A stretch of 64,000 bases of DNA from Flavobacteriaceae bacterium CP2B (GTDB lineage: Bacteria > Bacteroidota > Bacteroidia > Flavobacteriales > Flavobacteriaceae). The position numbers were made by a program, and so were the translations under genes. The stretch's first letter is position 1, and each line of letters starts with the position of its first letter. Location: positions 1 through 64,000 of the forward strand of contig LXTR01000071.1 of the NCBI GenBank assembly GCA_001683825.1, in the 5' to 3' direction. The notes beneath the pieces were generated by a model. That model saw nothing but the letters and a program-made list of their open reading frames with translations. It did not search any database and had not been told where the DNA came from. Below are positions 9,771-19,205 of the stretch, piece after piece.

Positions 9771-10741
9771 TCCTGATTTTTAGATTTATCTGGGTTAAAT
9801 ATATGGTCTACCCACTGTTTCCCCCAATTTTTTAACTCTTGTTTTGTGTGTAAGCCCGGAAAAAACATCACTTTTTGGAAACTGGGTGGCAAATACTGCT
9901 TCCAATTGGTCCCCCCGGTGGCCTCTATGCTCGCATTCTCTTTGCTGAGGTAGCGGTAAGCCGAGCCCATATGGACCAACCTCCAATGGATATTGGCGTT
10001 GATGTCCATACTCTTTAACGCATTCTTCAGCGCTTTATTATTGCGGTGTTTTTCAGGCAATTGAAGGTATTTATCGTAAATGGTATGCTGTTCCACTTCC
10101 TTGGCTATCCGGATAAACCTGGGGGTATAGCGGTATTCGAATTGCTTGAGTGTCAAAGTCTTCTCGCCTGTCTTTACATCGGTAGCCCCTTTTTTCCAGT
10201 AAATATGCTCATACACCTCTTCCAGGGGGTCTTTTTTGCTGAATTGGTCACGTTCCGATTCATGGACGAGCAGGTGCATGGGTGTGGCGTATATTTCGAT
10301 CATCCGGTACTGGGCAGACTGGAAACCACTGGAGGGCAACAGGGCCATCCGGTATTTGAGGAACTGTTCGCGCTCCATCCCGCGCACCATGATGGAAAAG
10401 GAAGAAATCAGCGCTTTGTAGTAGCTGTTGATACGGTTAACCTTTTCAGTAAAAAATAGGATATTTTGTGATTTGTCGTCGACAATCTGTTTCTGCTCAT
10501 GGAGGATGAGCTTAAAGTAGAGTTCGGTGATCTGGTGGTACATGATGAAAATCTCTTCATCGGGGAAATGCGTCCTGGGCACCTGCAGGCTCAAAAGGGT
10601 ATCCAGGTGGATGTAATCCCAGTAGGTCAGGTAGCGCTGATAGAGCAAGCCGTCGAGATATGAGCTCAAATCCTGGCCAGAATCCCTGTATTTTTCGGCG
10701 AGTTTCGCAAGTTGCGATGCAATGCGCTCCTGATCTTCCAT
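9767..10741 (-). CDS. tryptophan 2,3-dioxygenase family protein
   Basis: The 324-residue protein shows the heme-dioxygenase core: TYWDYIHLDTLLSLQ near residue 40, then FIMYHQITELYFKLILHE with substrate-pocket and acidic residues, and a C-terminal HxxM..HRLVHMGSAYRY-like helix (NIHWRLVHMG) that would carry the proximal heme His. TDO opens the indole ring of tryptophan to N-formylkynurenine. Other kynurenine-pathway genes are not adjacent. hppD lies about 1.2 kb upstream on the same strand, which hints at a loose aromatic-catabolism neighbourhood. The ATG start is preceded by an 8-bp gap from the DUF3108 gene stop. Confidence 0.85.
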   Translation of the reverse strand: MEDQERIASQLAKLAEKYRDSGQDLSSYLDGLLYQRYLTYWDYIHLDTLLSLQVPRTHFPDEEIFIMYHQITELYFKLILHEQKQIVDDKSQNILFFTEKVNRINSYYKALISSFSIMVRGMEREQFLKYRMALLPSSGFQSAQYRMIEIYATPMHLLVHESERDQFSKKDPLEEVYEHIYWKKGATDVKTGEKTLTLKQFEYRYTPRFIRIAKEVEQHTIYDKYLQLPEKHRNNKALKNALKSMDINANIHWRLVHMGSAYRYLSKENASIEATGGTNWKQYLPPSFQKVMFFPGLHTKQELKNWGKQWVDHIFNPDKSKNQE

Positions 10742-10749
10742 GTGATTGT

Positions 10750-11544
10750 TTAGTCCATTATAATTCTGAACTGGTTTTTAAGGCCATTATAGCCATCGAG
10801 GTCTGCTTTAAGGGAGCCCACTGCCAGGTCTGCCTTAATGCGTATGGGGATACGGTTCAGGTCATTGGATACCCAGAGCGACAGGCTTTCCTGTTCCTTG
10901 AAGACCCGGCCCGATTGCACATACGGCCGGAATTTAAGGCACTCTACCTTACCAAACTTGGTCCTGAGTACTTCTTTTCCCAGGTATTTCAAGCGGAATG
11001 GAAAGATACCGTCATCATCATAAAGCATCTTCAGTTCAATAGATTTTCCTATGACAAGGTCATTCGGGTCGTAATGGTTTCTCAGGTAATAAAAGGCCGA
11101 AACCAGGTCCTGAATTTCCTCGTTGAGGGTAAAATTAAACTTTTTATTGTTCTTTTTGTCATTGAGGATGGCCACATCCCGATCATGATCAAAACGGATT
11201 TCTATATCCTTGGTATACCCGCCTTCATCGATCTTTCGGACAAACTTGTAGGGCTTACCGTCTTTTTTGTCAAAATAACTTTCATAGGTGTCGTCTACCT
11301 TAAAAAATATGCTCGCAAAGCCTGTGGTTTTACCCCTACCCACCACGTGGTACATGGGGACTGTGCCCACGGTGTCCGATTTTACGTGCAGGGTGGCATA
11401 ACTGGCGTTGAGGATGCCGTAATGAATGCGAAACTTAAGCCACTCCCCTTCCTGAAAAGCCGGTATCTTGTTGGCCGATCCTCCATTCTGGGCCCCAAGG
11501 GATACCCCCAGCAGCAGCATTAGCATCGCCACGCCCTTTTTCAT
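10750..11544 (-). CDS. DUF3108 domain protein, exported
   Basis: The protein has about 264 residues from the ATG at 11544, which begins a signal peptide (MKKGVAMLMLLLGVSLGAQ). An upstream in-frame start at 11601 was rejected because it puts 19 residues before that peptide. The body fits DUF3108: WLKFRIHYGILNASYATLHV, a VVGRGKTTGFAS segment, and the C-terminal LWVSNDLNRIPIRIKADLAVGSLKADLDG. DUF3108 proteins are periplasmic or envelope proteins of unknown role. It stands 8 bp upstream of the TDO-like gene and is likely the first gene of a run DUF3108-TDO-M23-pgi. Confidence 0.82.
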   Translation of the reverse strand: MKKGVAMLMLLLGVSLGAQNGGSANKIPAFQEGEWLKFRIHYGILNASYATLHVKSDTVGTVPMYHVVGRGKTTGFASIFFKVDDTYESYFDKKDGKPYKFVRKIDEGGYTKDIEIRFDHDRDVAILNDKKNNKKFNFTLNEEIQDLVSAFYYLRNHYDPNDLVIGKSIELKMLYDDDGIFPFRLKYLGKEVLRTKFGKVECLKFRPYVQSGRVFKEQESLSLWVSNDLNRIPIRIKADLAVGSLKADLDGYNGLKNQFRIIMD

Positions 11545-11683
11545 GCCAAGATTTTGGTTCAAAAGTACTAAAACAGCCATAACCCGGTCAAACTTTACCA
11601 TTAATTAAACAAAATTTATTCCAAAGTATTGTACGGCCTGTCTGGGCAGGGGGGTGGGGCGGCGATAGGCGAAAGAGGAGGAC

Positions 11684-11716
11684 AAAAAAAGCCCCGGCGG
11701 GCGCCGGGGCTTTTCC
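11684..11716 (-). terminator. strong bidirectional terminator hairpin
   Basis: An 8-9 bp GC stem (GCCCCGGCG/CGCCGGGGC) sits between a 7-A run and a 4-T run. It can end transcripts from hppD or the candidate sRNA on the minus strand (seven T) and weakly on the plus strand. Confidence 0.75.
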
Positions 11717-11786
11717 TAAATAACCAACCAAACTTTAAATTATGAAAAACCAATACTTAAAGTAATAAGGGAACCACCCCTTATGT
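11684..11786 (-). ncRNA. candidate small RNA between DUF3108 and hppD
   Basis: On the minus strand a perfect Bacteroidota -7 box TACATTTG (11791-11798) precedes a segment of about 100 nt without a reading frame. The segment has three stem-loops: ATAAGGG/CCCTTAT, ACTTTAA/TTAAAGT, and a terminal GCCCCGGC/GCCGGGGC hairpin ending in seven T. The last hairpin (11691-11710) could also simply end the hppD transcript, whose stop lies about 190 bp upstream. A weak -33 (TTTAC, not TTTG) lowers certainty. Promoter, folded body and terminator in sequence are what support an sRNA; function is unknown. Confidence 0.4.
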
Positions 11787-11900
11787 GATACAAATGTACT
11801 ACAACAAATATTTCTTGTAAATGGTTTTAACGTACTTTAACTACGGTATTAACATTACTTTAGCAGCCTCGGCCGCCCCGGCCCCCGGGGGTGGTTGCTG

Positions 11901-13043
11901 CTAGAGCGTACCCCTGGATTCCTGTTCCCGCTCAATGGCCTCGAACAATGCTTTAAAATTGCCCTTTCCAAAAGACCGGGCCCCTTTTCGCTGGATGATT
12001 TCTATAAAGAGTGTAGGCCTGTCCAGTATGGGTTTGGTAAAAATTTGCAGGAGGTAGCCTTCCTCGTCCCTGTCTATCAATATCCCCAGCTCCTTAAGTG
12101 GTTCCAGGCTTTCATCTATTTCCCCCACACGTTCCAGCACATCCTCGTAATAGGCGGCCGGCACGGTGAGGAACTCCACGCCACGGTTCCGCAATGCGGT
12201 AACGGTTTCTATGATGTTGTCTGTGGCCAGCGCCATATGCTGTACCCCTGCCCCGTGGTAGAAATCGATGTACTCTTCTATTTGTGATTTTTTGCGTCCT
12301 TCCGCAGGTTCGTTGATGGGGAATTTGATGCGCCCGTTGCCATTGCTCATCACTTTACTCATCAAGGCGGTGTATTCCGTGGAAATGTCCTTGTCGTCAA
12401 AAGACACCAGCTGGGCAAACCCCATGACTTTGGCGTAGAATTCGCACCATTTGTTCATTTCGTTCCAGCCCACGTTGCCCACCATATGGTCTATGTATTT
12501 CAGGCCTGTGGGTTCAGGTTTGTAAAAGGGGTTCCACACCCTGTACCCCGGCATAAATACGCCCTTATACGCGCTCCTTTCCACAAAGACGTGTACGGTT
12601 TCCCCGTAGGTATGGATCCCGGATAGCTTTACCTCCCCATGTTCGTCTTCAAGGATCCTGGGTTCAAAATAGGGTTTTGCCCCGCGTTGGGTGGTTTCCC
12701 GAAAACTTTTGGCGGCGTCATCGACCCAGAGGGCGATCACTTTCACGCCATCGCCATGGGTTTCTATATGCCGGTTGATCTCTCCGCCCGGCACCAGGGG
12801 TGAGGTGAGTACCAGCCGGATCTTGTCTTGTTGTACCACATAGGATACCTTGTCTTTGAGTCCGGTTTCGAGGCCGGCGTACGCCACGGGTTGAAACCCC
12901 CAGGCGGCCATATAATAATAGGCGGCCTGTTTGGCATTGCCTACGTATAATTCTACATAATCTGTGCCCAGCAGGGGCAAAAAGTCCTCTGCCCCGGGGT
13001 TTTCCTTGGGTAGTTTCAGGGATGTTTTATCTAGTGTTGCCAT
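11901..13043 (-). CDS. hppD: 4-hydroxyphenylpyruvate dioxygenase
   Basis: The 380-residue protein has two VOC-type domains, about residues 20-155 and 178-360. HPPD converts 4-hydroxyphenylpyruvate to homogentisate in tyrosine degradation. The three iron ligands are visible at the expected places: His186 (YIDHMVGN), His269 (GVQHMALAT) and Glu348 (LFIEIIQR). The C-terminal helix region RSFGKGNFKALFEAIEREQ, which gates the active site, is intact. Homogentisate dioxygenase, often next door in Flavobacteriia, is not in the window. The upstream 220 bp to the patatin gene hold no recognised gene. Confidence 0.95.
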   Translation of the reverse strand: MATLDKTSLKLPKENPGAEDFLPLLGTDYVELYVGNAKQAAYYYMAAWGFQPVAYAGLETGLKDKVSYVVQQDKIRLVLTSPLVPGGEINRHIETHGDGVKVIALWVDDAAKSFRETTQRGAKPYFEPRILEDEHGEVKLSGIHTYGETVHVFVERSAYKGVFMPGYRVWNPFYKPEPTGLKYIDHMVGNVGWNEMNKWCEFYAKVMGFAQLVSFDDKDISTEYTALMSKVMSNGNGRIKFPINEPAEGRKKSQIEEYIDFYHGAGVQHMALATDNIIETVTALRNRGVEFLTVPAAYYEDVLERVGEIDESLEPLKELGILIDRDEEGYLLQIFTKPILDRPTLFIEIIQRKGARSFGKGNFKALFEAIEREQESRGTL

Positions 13044-13263
13044 TGTATATGTACTGAATTGATTAAAATAATACGTGAATCCGGGGAATAGCCTATTCCC
13101 GGTAACATCTGTCTGAATTTACCACATGGCCCTGAGGTGGGCGGTTATATCAATCCTGTATGCGAGCATTCCCCTGGGGTTTACACAAATATCGTAAAAA
13201 TCAACGACTTTCGGAAGCGCGACCTGTAGTAGAAAGACGCGCCAAACGCATTCGGGGTAACCC

Positions 13264-15525
13264 CTAAAACCAATAGCCGATACTGAAAAAGAAACGGGAG
13301 TCGTTACTTTCCGGGGACCAGGAATAAAGGATCTGCACAGGGCCGAAGAACGACTCCCAGCCGTACCCCAGGGCATAGCCCGTAAAGTTTGGCGCCGTAA
13401 ACCATTCCCCGGTGCGGAAAATATCGTCTTCCACATTGGCCATGTTCCCGACCAGCATAAAGTGGTTTTTTGGCGAAAACTCGTAGTCCAACCGGGCATA
13501 GGCTTTCACAAAGCTGTTGCCCGGAAGCCTGAGGTAATCATAACCAAAAAAGGGCGTGAAATTATTGATGAAGTTCGCACCAAACCCTCCGAGAACAAAA
13601 TCAAAGGACGAAACGTTTGAAGTCCCCAGCTTAAAACCGCCTTCGGTTTCCAGGTTGATGGAAAAATTGTGGAACAGGGGGAAAGCGACCCCCATACGTG
13701 CCTTCCCTATAGAGAATTCCTTGAAATTGTCGTTATAGTCTGAAGAGAACATATAGAAATGGAAATCCCCGTCAAAATAGAGCCCCCGCGACGGAAAATA
13801 GGCGTCGTCATAGGTGTCCAGGGTAAGTCTGCCATAGGAGCTGAAGTAATTGCTGTTTTCAAAGAAGGTACGGCTGTCGCTTGCCGGCTCTACCGCGGTC
13901 ATACCCTCCTGTGGAACATCATTCAGTGTCAGCGTGCTGTATTTTAGCAGCTTGTGCTCCAACCCCAGGCTGAAGGCAAATTCTTCCTGCAGGACCGTTT
14001 GTACGTAAAGTTGGTTGGTAAGGTCTGTTACCTCCAGGTTGATGTTGTTGATACTCCCGCTATCGGGAACCTCAAAGTTGGAACGGATGAGGTTGTAATT
14101 GATTTCCCGGTCGAACTCGTTGAAGCGGGAATTGATCCCGAAACTCCAGTAGAACCCTTTATCCACATAATACTGCATATTGTAGCGCACGTTGTCGCCC
14201 AGGATAAAATCAAACGACGCCACATCGTCGTTCAGGAGGAACTTTTTACGCGTGAGGTTGATGATGGCGGCGCTTTTGTACAGGTCGTCATAGTGGGCAC
14301 CCAGGCGTATAAAGGTCTTCTTGGGGTTTTCTTCCAGGTTGATGATCAGGTCTTCCTCCAGGCCATTGGACAGCAATTTATACCGGATCGTTTGGAAGTT
14401 CCCGGTCGCGGCCAGGTTGCTGATTCCCTGTTGCAGCTTGTTGAAATGTGTGGGCTCCGAAAGGTTAAAACGCAGTTTCCCTTTGACATACCCACGGGTG
14501 TAGCTGTTGTTCCCGTTAAGGATAAGCCGGTTCACGGTAATGGAATCCTGCATCCGGATAAACCGCTTTTGCAGCGGTGCCCCCCCCTGCCTGGCTGCCA
14601 GTTCGCTCAAGGCTTCAAATTGTTTTTTGGCTGCTTCCTCGCCCCTGTGCATGATGGTTTCCTTGAGGGCAAAATCAATCACCGAAATTTTTTCCACCTC
14701 CGGTTTGATATAGATGTCAGTTCGTTCCGACTTCACCTTCATGGCCCCTACCGTGCGGTAGTTGTTGATCTGCAAAAGGACCTCTGTGGCCGACAGCAGC
14801 GATTCCCGGTCACGCAGGCCGTGTTGTACATCCACGCCGATGATCACATCGGCCCCCATGTTCTTGACTTCGTCAACCGGGTAGTTGTTTAACACGCCCC
14901 CGTCTATCAACAACTTGCCATCTACTTCGGCCGGTTCAAACAGGGAGGGAAAGGTACCGCTGGCCAATATCGCCTCGGGCAGGTACCCGTGGTCCAGCAA
15001 TACCTCCTTGCCCGTCTCCACATCGGTAGCGATGCAAAAAAAGGGAATGGGCAGCTGGTTAAAATCGTTGACGTCCTTTACATGGTACAGGTAACGTACC
15101 AGTTCATTGTAGATATTTTGGCCGCTTGAAATCGCGGGGGGGAAGGTGATCTTAAAGTTTTCGAACGGAAGGGTCAGGGCGTATCGCTCAGAATCCTCCT
15201 TTTCGTAAAAGGTTTTGGCATCCCTGGGCAGGTTGTCCTGGATGAGGTTGGTGAAATCGGTCTCCCTGAATATAGAATCGAGGGCGGTGGCGCTATAGCC
15301 CGAGGCGTACAAGGCCCCCACAATGGCGCCCATGCTGGTCCCCCCAACATAATCAATCCTAACCCCTGCCTCCTCAATGACCTTGAGCACCCCGATATGC
15401 GCCAGGCCTTTGGCGCCCCCGCCACTGAGGACCAGGCCCACTTTGAGCGGTTGTTCCGGGGGCGTTTCCTGTGCCAGCCCGATGGGGCCCAGGAGGAGGG
15501 ATAAGAGTAAGCAGATGTTTCGCAT
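13264..15525 (-). CDS. patatin-like phospholipase fused to an outer-membrane barrel
   Basis: The protein has about 753 residues from the ATG at 15525 (signal peptide MRNICLLLSLLLGPIGLAQ); the upstream ATG at 15582 overlaps uvrC and was rejected. The patatin domain (about 30-300) has the oxyanion loop GGGAKGLAHIG, the nucleophile elbow GTSMG and the catalytic Asp in DGGVLNNYPV. A POTRA-like segment (about 345-410) and a 16-strand-type BamA/surface-antigen barrel ending in FFFSIGYWF follow. This is the arrangement of PlpD-type (type Vd) autotransporters, which display a lipase on the surface. It starts 19 bp after the uvrC stop, so it may be cotranscribed with it. Confidence 0.88.
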   Translation of the reverse strand: MRNICLLLSLLLGPIGLAQETPPEQPLKVGLVLSGGGAKGLAHIGVLKVIEEAGVRIDYVGGTSMGAIVGALYASGYSATALDSIFRETDFTNLIQDNLPRDAKTFYEKEDSERYALTLPFENFKITFPPAISSGQNIYNELVRYLYHVKDVNDFNQLPIPFFCIATDVETGKEVLLDHGYLPEAILASGTFPSLFEPAEVDGKLLIDGGVLNNYPVDEVKNMGADVIIGVDVQHGLRDRESLLSATEVLLQINNYRTVGAMKVKSERTDIYIKPEVEKISVIDFALKETIMHRGEEAAKKQFEALSELAARQGGAPLQKRFIRMQDSITVNRLILNGNNSYTRGYVKGKLRFNLSEPTHFNKLQQGISNLAATGNFQTIRYKLLSNGLEEDLIINLEENPKKTFIRLGAHYDDLYKSAAIINLTRKKFLLNDDVASFDFILGDNVRYNMQYYVDKGFYWSFGINSRFNEFDREINYNLIRSNFEVPDSGSINNINLEVTDLTNQLYVQTVLQEEFAFSLGLEHKLLKYSTLTLNDVPQEGMTAVEPASDSRTFFENSNYFSSYGRLTLDTYDDAYFPSRGLYFDGDFHFYMFSSDYNDNFKEFSIGKARMGVAFPLFHNFSINLETEGGFKLGTSNVSSFDFVLGGFGANFINNFTPFFGYDYLRLPGNSFVKAYARLDYEFSPKNHFMLVGNMANVEDDIFRTGEWFTAPNFTGYALGYGWESFFGPVQILYSWSPESNDSRFFFSIGYWF

Positions 15526-15544
15526 GCGCTGATCATTTGTGTTT

Positions 15545-17341
15545 TTAGTGGAAGCGTTCATAGATCTTGCGGGCCCTTGCATTGCCCACGGCCCTGCTGA
15601 GGTCTTCTATAGAAGCTTCCTTGATGCGTTTTACCGATTTAAAGTTCTTCAGCAATTCCCGGGCGGTCTTTTCCCCAATGCCTTCTATGGTTTCCAGTTC
15701 CGTGGCCACCGCAGCTTTACTGCGGCGATCGCGGTGGAAGGTAATCCCGAACCGGTGCGCTTCGTTCCTTGCCATTTGGATCACTTTAAGCGATTCCGAT
15801 TTTTTATCGAGGTAGAGGGGGACGGGATCGTCCGGAAAATAGATCTCTTCCAGCCGTTTGGCAATGCCGATAATCGCGATGGTACCCCTGAGGCCCAAAT
15901 GCTCCAGGCTTTTCAGTGCGGCCGATAGCTGGCCTTTGCCCCCGTCTATGATGATGAGCCCGGGTAGCGACTCTCCTTCGTCCAGCAGCCTTTTATACCG
16001 CCTGTACACCACTTCCTCCATGGAGGCGTAATCATCGGGGCCGCTGACGGTTTTAATATGGTAATGCCGGTATTCCTTTTTCGCCGGCTTGCCATCCCTG
16101 AAAACCACACAGGCGGCCACAGGGTTGCTTCCCTGTATGTTGGAGTTATCAAAACATTCGATATGCCTGGGCTCCGCAGCGAGGCGCAGGTCTTTCTGCA
16201 TTTGTGCCATAATGCGGTTGGCGTGCCGGTCAGGGTCTGTAATCCTGATTTGATTGAAGCGTTCCTGCCTAAAGAAGCGGGCGTTTCGTTCAGACAGGTC
16301 CAGCAGCTTCTTTTTATCCCCGAGCTTGGGCACGGTTACTTTCAAATCGCTCCCCGCGGCCACCGCAAAGGGCACATAAAGTTCCCGCGACTGTGAGTTA
16401 AAACGCTCACGGATCTCAACAATGGCCAGGGCCAGCAAGTCTTCATCGGGTTCCTCCAGTTTCTTTTTGATTTCCATGGTATGGGAACGAATGATGGACC
16501 CATGTGAAAGCTGCAGGAAATTCACGTAGGCATACGCCTTGTCGGAAATAATGGAAAATACGTCTACATTGTTGATTTTGGGGTTGACGATGGTGGACTT
16601 GGCCTGGTAGTTTTCGAGTACTTCGATCTTCTCCTTGATGCGCTGCGCCTCTTCAAACCGCATTTCGGCAGCCATGGTTTTCATCTGATTGCGGAAATAA
16701 TGGAGGGACGACTTAAAATTCCCTTTGATGATATCGCGGATATCGGCCACCTGCTGGTGGTAGGAGGCCTCGGTCTGCAGCCCCTCACAGGGGGCCTTGC
16801 AATTGCCCAGGTGGTACTCCAGGCAGCGTTTGTATTTGCCCGCCTGTATCTTTTCCTCAGACAGGTCGTAATTGCAGGTCCGCAGCGGGTAGACAGATTT
16901 GATGAGGTCCAGCAAGGTTTTGACCGTTTTCATACTGGTATATGGCCCGTAGTATTCAGAACCGTCCCGGATGAGTTTCCGGGTCGGGAAAATCCGCGGG
17001 AAGCGTTCTTTTTTGATACAAATCCAGGGGTAAGATTTGTCGTCCTTTAGAAGGACATTGTAGCGCGGCTGGTATTTCTTGATCAGGTTGTTTTCCAACA
17101 ACAAGGCGTCAGATTCCGTAGGGACCACAATATGCCTGATGCTTCTTATCTTCTTTACCAGCACCCGGGTCTTGCCATACTCGTGCGACTTGTTGAAATA
17201 CGACGCCACCCGCTTCCTGAGGTTCTTGGCCTTGCCCACATAGAGGATCTTTCCGTCCTTATCGTAAAACTGGTATACCCCGGGGTTGTCGGGCAGGGTG
17301 CTTACTTGGATTTCTGGTGGCAATTCGGGCATGCGGTTCAC
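15545..17341 (-). CDS. uvrC: excinuclease ABC subunit C
   Basis: The 598-residue protein has the UvrC domain order. The GIY-YIG nuclease domain comes first (PGVYQFYDKDGKILYVGKAKNLRKR, shortened), which makes the 3' incision. Then come a Cys-containing segment (CKAPC), a UVR motif (RFEEAQRIKEKIEVLENYQ) that contacts UvrB, and the RNase H-like C-terminal nuclease (ECFDNSNIQGSNPVAACVVF, IIDGGKGQLSAA). The tandem HhH region GIGEKTARELLKNFKSVKRI is last. It performs the dual incision of nucleotide excision repair. The upstream noncoding region of nearly 600 bp should contain its promoter. Confidence 0.96.
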   Translation of the reverse strand: MNRMPELPPEIQVSTLPDNPGVYQFYDKDGKILYVGKAKNLRKRVASYFNKSHEYGKTRVLVKKIRSIRHIVVPTESDALLLENNLIKKYQPRYNVLLKDDKSYPWICIKKERFPRIFPTRKLIRDGSEYYGPYTSMKTVKTLLDLIKSVYPLRTCNYDLSEEKIQAGKYKRCLEYHLGNCKAPCEGLQTEASYHQQVADIRDIIKGNFKSSLHYFRNQMKTMAAEMRFEEAQRIKEKIEVLENYQAKSTIVNPKINNVDVFSIISDKAYAYVNFLQLSHGSIIRSHTMEIKKKLEEPDEDLLALAIVEIRERFNSQSRELYVPFAVAAGSDLKVTVPKLGDKKKLLDLSERNARFFRQERFNQIRITDPDRHANRIMAQMQKDLRLAAEPRHIECFDNSNIQGSNPVAACVVFRDGKPAKKEYRHYHIKTVSGPDDYASMEEVVYRRYKRLLDEGESLPGLIIIDGGKGQLSAALKSLEHLGLRGTIAIIGIAKRLEEIYFPDDPVPLYLDKKSESLKVIQMARNEAHRFGITFHRDRRSKAAVATELETIEGIGEKTARELLKNFKSVKRIKEASIEDLSRAVGNARARKIYERFH

Positions 17342-17936
17342 AGCGGTTTACCAACAAAGATAAATACTAACTGCTTACCATCGGAGCCGGCATCCCAAAT
17401 CCGGGCCCCGCTATACGAAACCTCCCGTACAATTTGGGACAAGGCCGCCAGAACAGATGGCTATAAATGGGACACGACACCCTGGCGGACCGGGTGGCAG
17501 GTCGCAAAACATCAGGGGGTAGACGCTTGGTACCAAAGATCCAAAATTGGAAGCAGGCAGGGCAATCCCGCTGACAGAGGGACGGACAGTTTTAGCCCTG
17601 TTGGACGCCAGGTACGGCCAGGTAACGGATAAGCATCCGTGTTTCCGGTCGTTGCCAGGCCTACCGGTTAAACCAAACCCATGAATTGGTTCGACAAAAG
17701 TTAAAATTATGATAAAAACGTGCGTTTTATCGATAAAATAATGCCTTTGATGGGATGATATTATTTTTTTTGTTATAATTACTATGTTAAAACAGAACAA
17801 ACGGATGGAGAACTATTTGATTACCCTGGGAATGTATCTAATTTTGATGCTTTTCTCTAAAATCTATTTCGCCGTTGCGGCAAAGGATTAAGTTACATAC
17901 CGGGAAAACCCGTTTTTACACATATTACCTCCCGGC
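17342..17936. other. 595-bp divergent intergenic region
   Basis: This lies between uvrC (minus) and the cyclo-ligase gene (plus). The first 300 bp are GC-rich with no convincing frame on either strand. The last 200 bp are AT-rich (including T runs around 17760) and probably hold promoters. A 28-codon plus-strand frame at 17805 is listed separately. Confidence 0.5.
17805..17891 (+). CDS. possible 28-residue membrane micropeptide
   Basis: ATG at 17805 to TAA at 17891 gives MENYLITLGMYLILMLFSKI followed by YFAVAAKD. It is almost entirely one hydrophobic helix with charged ends. It follows an AT-rich promoter-like stretch and precedes the cyclo-ligase ATG by 45 bp. The composition fits a small single-pass membrane protein, but a frame this short can arise by chance. 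Confidence 0.3.
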   Translation: MENYLITLGMYLILMLFSKIYFAVAAKD

Positions 17937-18497
17937 ATGTTGAAAGCGGCATTGCGGCATCAATACTCAGAATTGAGGCGTACACTTTCCCACGAGGACA
18001 TCGAGACTGCCAGCATTGCTATCTCCAACCACCTTCTGCGTTTACCTATCTGGTTTTTCAATTACTACCACCTTTTTTTACAAATCCCCGATAAAAAGGA
18101 GATCAACACCCAACACATCCTTTCGGTCCTTTCGGGCCGTGACAAAAACATTGTGGTCCCCAAACTGGGAAAAGGGCTGCATTTTCACAACTACCTCTTA
18201 ACGGATGGCACCCGCCTGGTGAAGAACCGCTGGGGCATCCCCGAGCCCGAAGACGGGTTGGAAGTTCCCGAGCAGAAGATTGACCTGGTTTTTCTCCCCC
18301 TCCTGGCCTTTGACCTACAGGGGCACCGGGTAGGTTATGGAAAGGGATATTACGATGCTTTCCTGGGTAATTGCCGGGAAGATGTGGTGAAGGTGGGCCT
18401 GTCTTTTTTTGAAGCTGAAAACGAAATCTCAGACGTACGTGAAGCGGACATCGCCATGGATTACTGTGTCACCCCCGAAAAGGTCTATCGTTTTTAG
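17937..18497 (+). CDS. 5-formyltetrahydrofolate cyclo-ligase
   Basis: The 186-residue protein is of normal length for the family. It converts 5-formyl-THF to 5,10-methenyl-THF using ATP, which salvages folate. Recognisable parts are the N-terminal basic helix, VVPKLGKGLHFHNYL, RWGIPEP, and the C-terminal motif DLVFLPLLAFDLQGHRVGYGKGYYD with the ATP-binding Gly/Lys/Tyr cluster. The gene ends convergent with lspA; the two stop regions overlap by 4 bp. Confidence 0.92.
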   Translation: MLKAALRHQYSELRRTLSHEDIETASIAISNHLLRLPIWFFNYYHLFLQIPDKKEINTQHILSVLSGRDKNIVVPKLGKGLHFHNYLLTDGTRLVKNRWGIPEPEDGLEVPEQKIDLVFLPLLAFDLQGHRVGYGKGYYDAFLGNCREDVVKVGLSFFEAENEISDVREADIAMDYCVTPEKVYRF

Positions 18498-19171
18498 CCT
18501 TCCCTGTTTCCCGGCGCTTCTTCCCGGTGGGGAGTAGTTTCTTTCTGTTCTGCGGCGTTTTCGCCACCGAAGGCTTTTTTATTGAAAACGATAAGGATGC
18601 CCACGCCGGTGCTGATGGCGGTATCGGCCACGTTGAACACCGGTTCGAAAAAACGGAAATTATCCCCCCCCACATAGGGTACCCATTCGGGCCAGGTGGC
18701 GTCGATCATGGGAAAATACAGCATATCCACCACCTTGCCGTAGAACAAACGCCCGTAGGGATCCTCGGCGAAGAGGGTAGCCACCTGGTTGTGGCTGTCG
18801 TCAAAAATCAACCCGTAGAAAACGGAGTCAAGTATGTTGCCAAAGGCCCCGGCGAATATAAGGGAGACGGCCGCGATTAGCGTGGCCGAGCCTTTTTTGT
18901 CAATGATGTGGTACAACCAGTAGCCTATCCCGCCGATGGCGAACAAGCGGAAAATAGTCAGGATGAGCTTTCCCGTGCCGTCGGTGACCGGGAGGATGTC
19001 ACTTAGTTTCGTCCCCCAGGCAGCCCCTTCATTTTCGATAAAAAGGATTTTGAACCAGGAAAATACTTCCACGGACTCCCCCAGCACAAAATTGGTTTTG
19101 ATGTAGATTTTTGATAACTGGTCGATCAGCAAAACCAGGCCGATAAGAAGGAGGGACTTCTTTGCATTCAT
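18494..19171 (-). CDS. lspA: lipoprotein signal peptidase (signal peptidase II)
   Basis: The 225-residue inner-membrane protein has four transmembrane helices. It removes lipoprotein signal peptides. The two catalytic Asp motifs are present: FGNILDSVFYG (about 115) and FNVADTAISTG (about 180). The family is usually 150-170 residues. The extra length comes from a periplasmic insertion around the second domain and a hydrophilic Glu-rich tail of about 28 residues, typical of Bacteroidota LspA. Many lipoproteins in the window would be its substrates. Confidence 0.93.
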   Translation of the reverse strand: MNAKKSLLLIGLVLLIDQLSKIYIKTNFVLGESVEVFSWFKILFIENEGAAWGTKLSDILPVTDGTGKLILTIFRLFAIGGIGYWLYHIIDKKGSATLIAAVSLIFAGAFGNILDSVFYGLIFDDSHNQVATLFAEDPYGRLFYGKVVDMLYFPMIDATWPEWVPYVGGDNFRFFEPVFNVADTAISTGVGILIVFNKKAFGGENAAEQKETTPHREEAPGNREG

Positions 19172-19205
19172 GGGTGTCGGTAAATTAATGGGGCAAAAAT
19201 AGGGA

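Noticed and set aside
13119-13499. 126-codon minus-strand frame beside the patatin gene
   Set aside because: It overlaps the C-terminus of the patatin-barrel gene in another frame and shows no domain.
17411-17800. 129-codon minus-strand frame upstream of uvrC
   Set aside because: Composition is unlike neighbouring genes, no start context or family resemblance, and it runs through T-rich promoter-like DNA.
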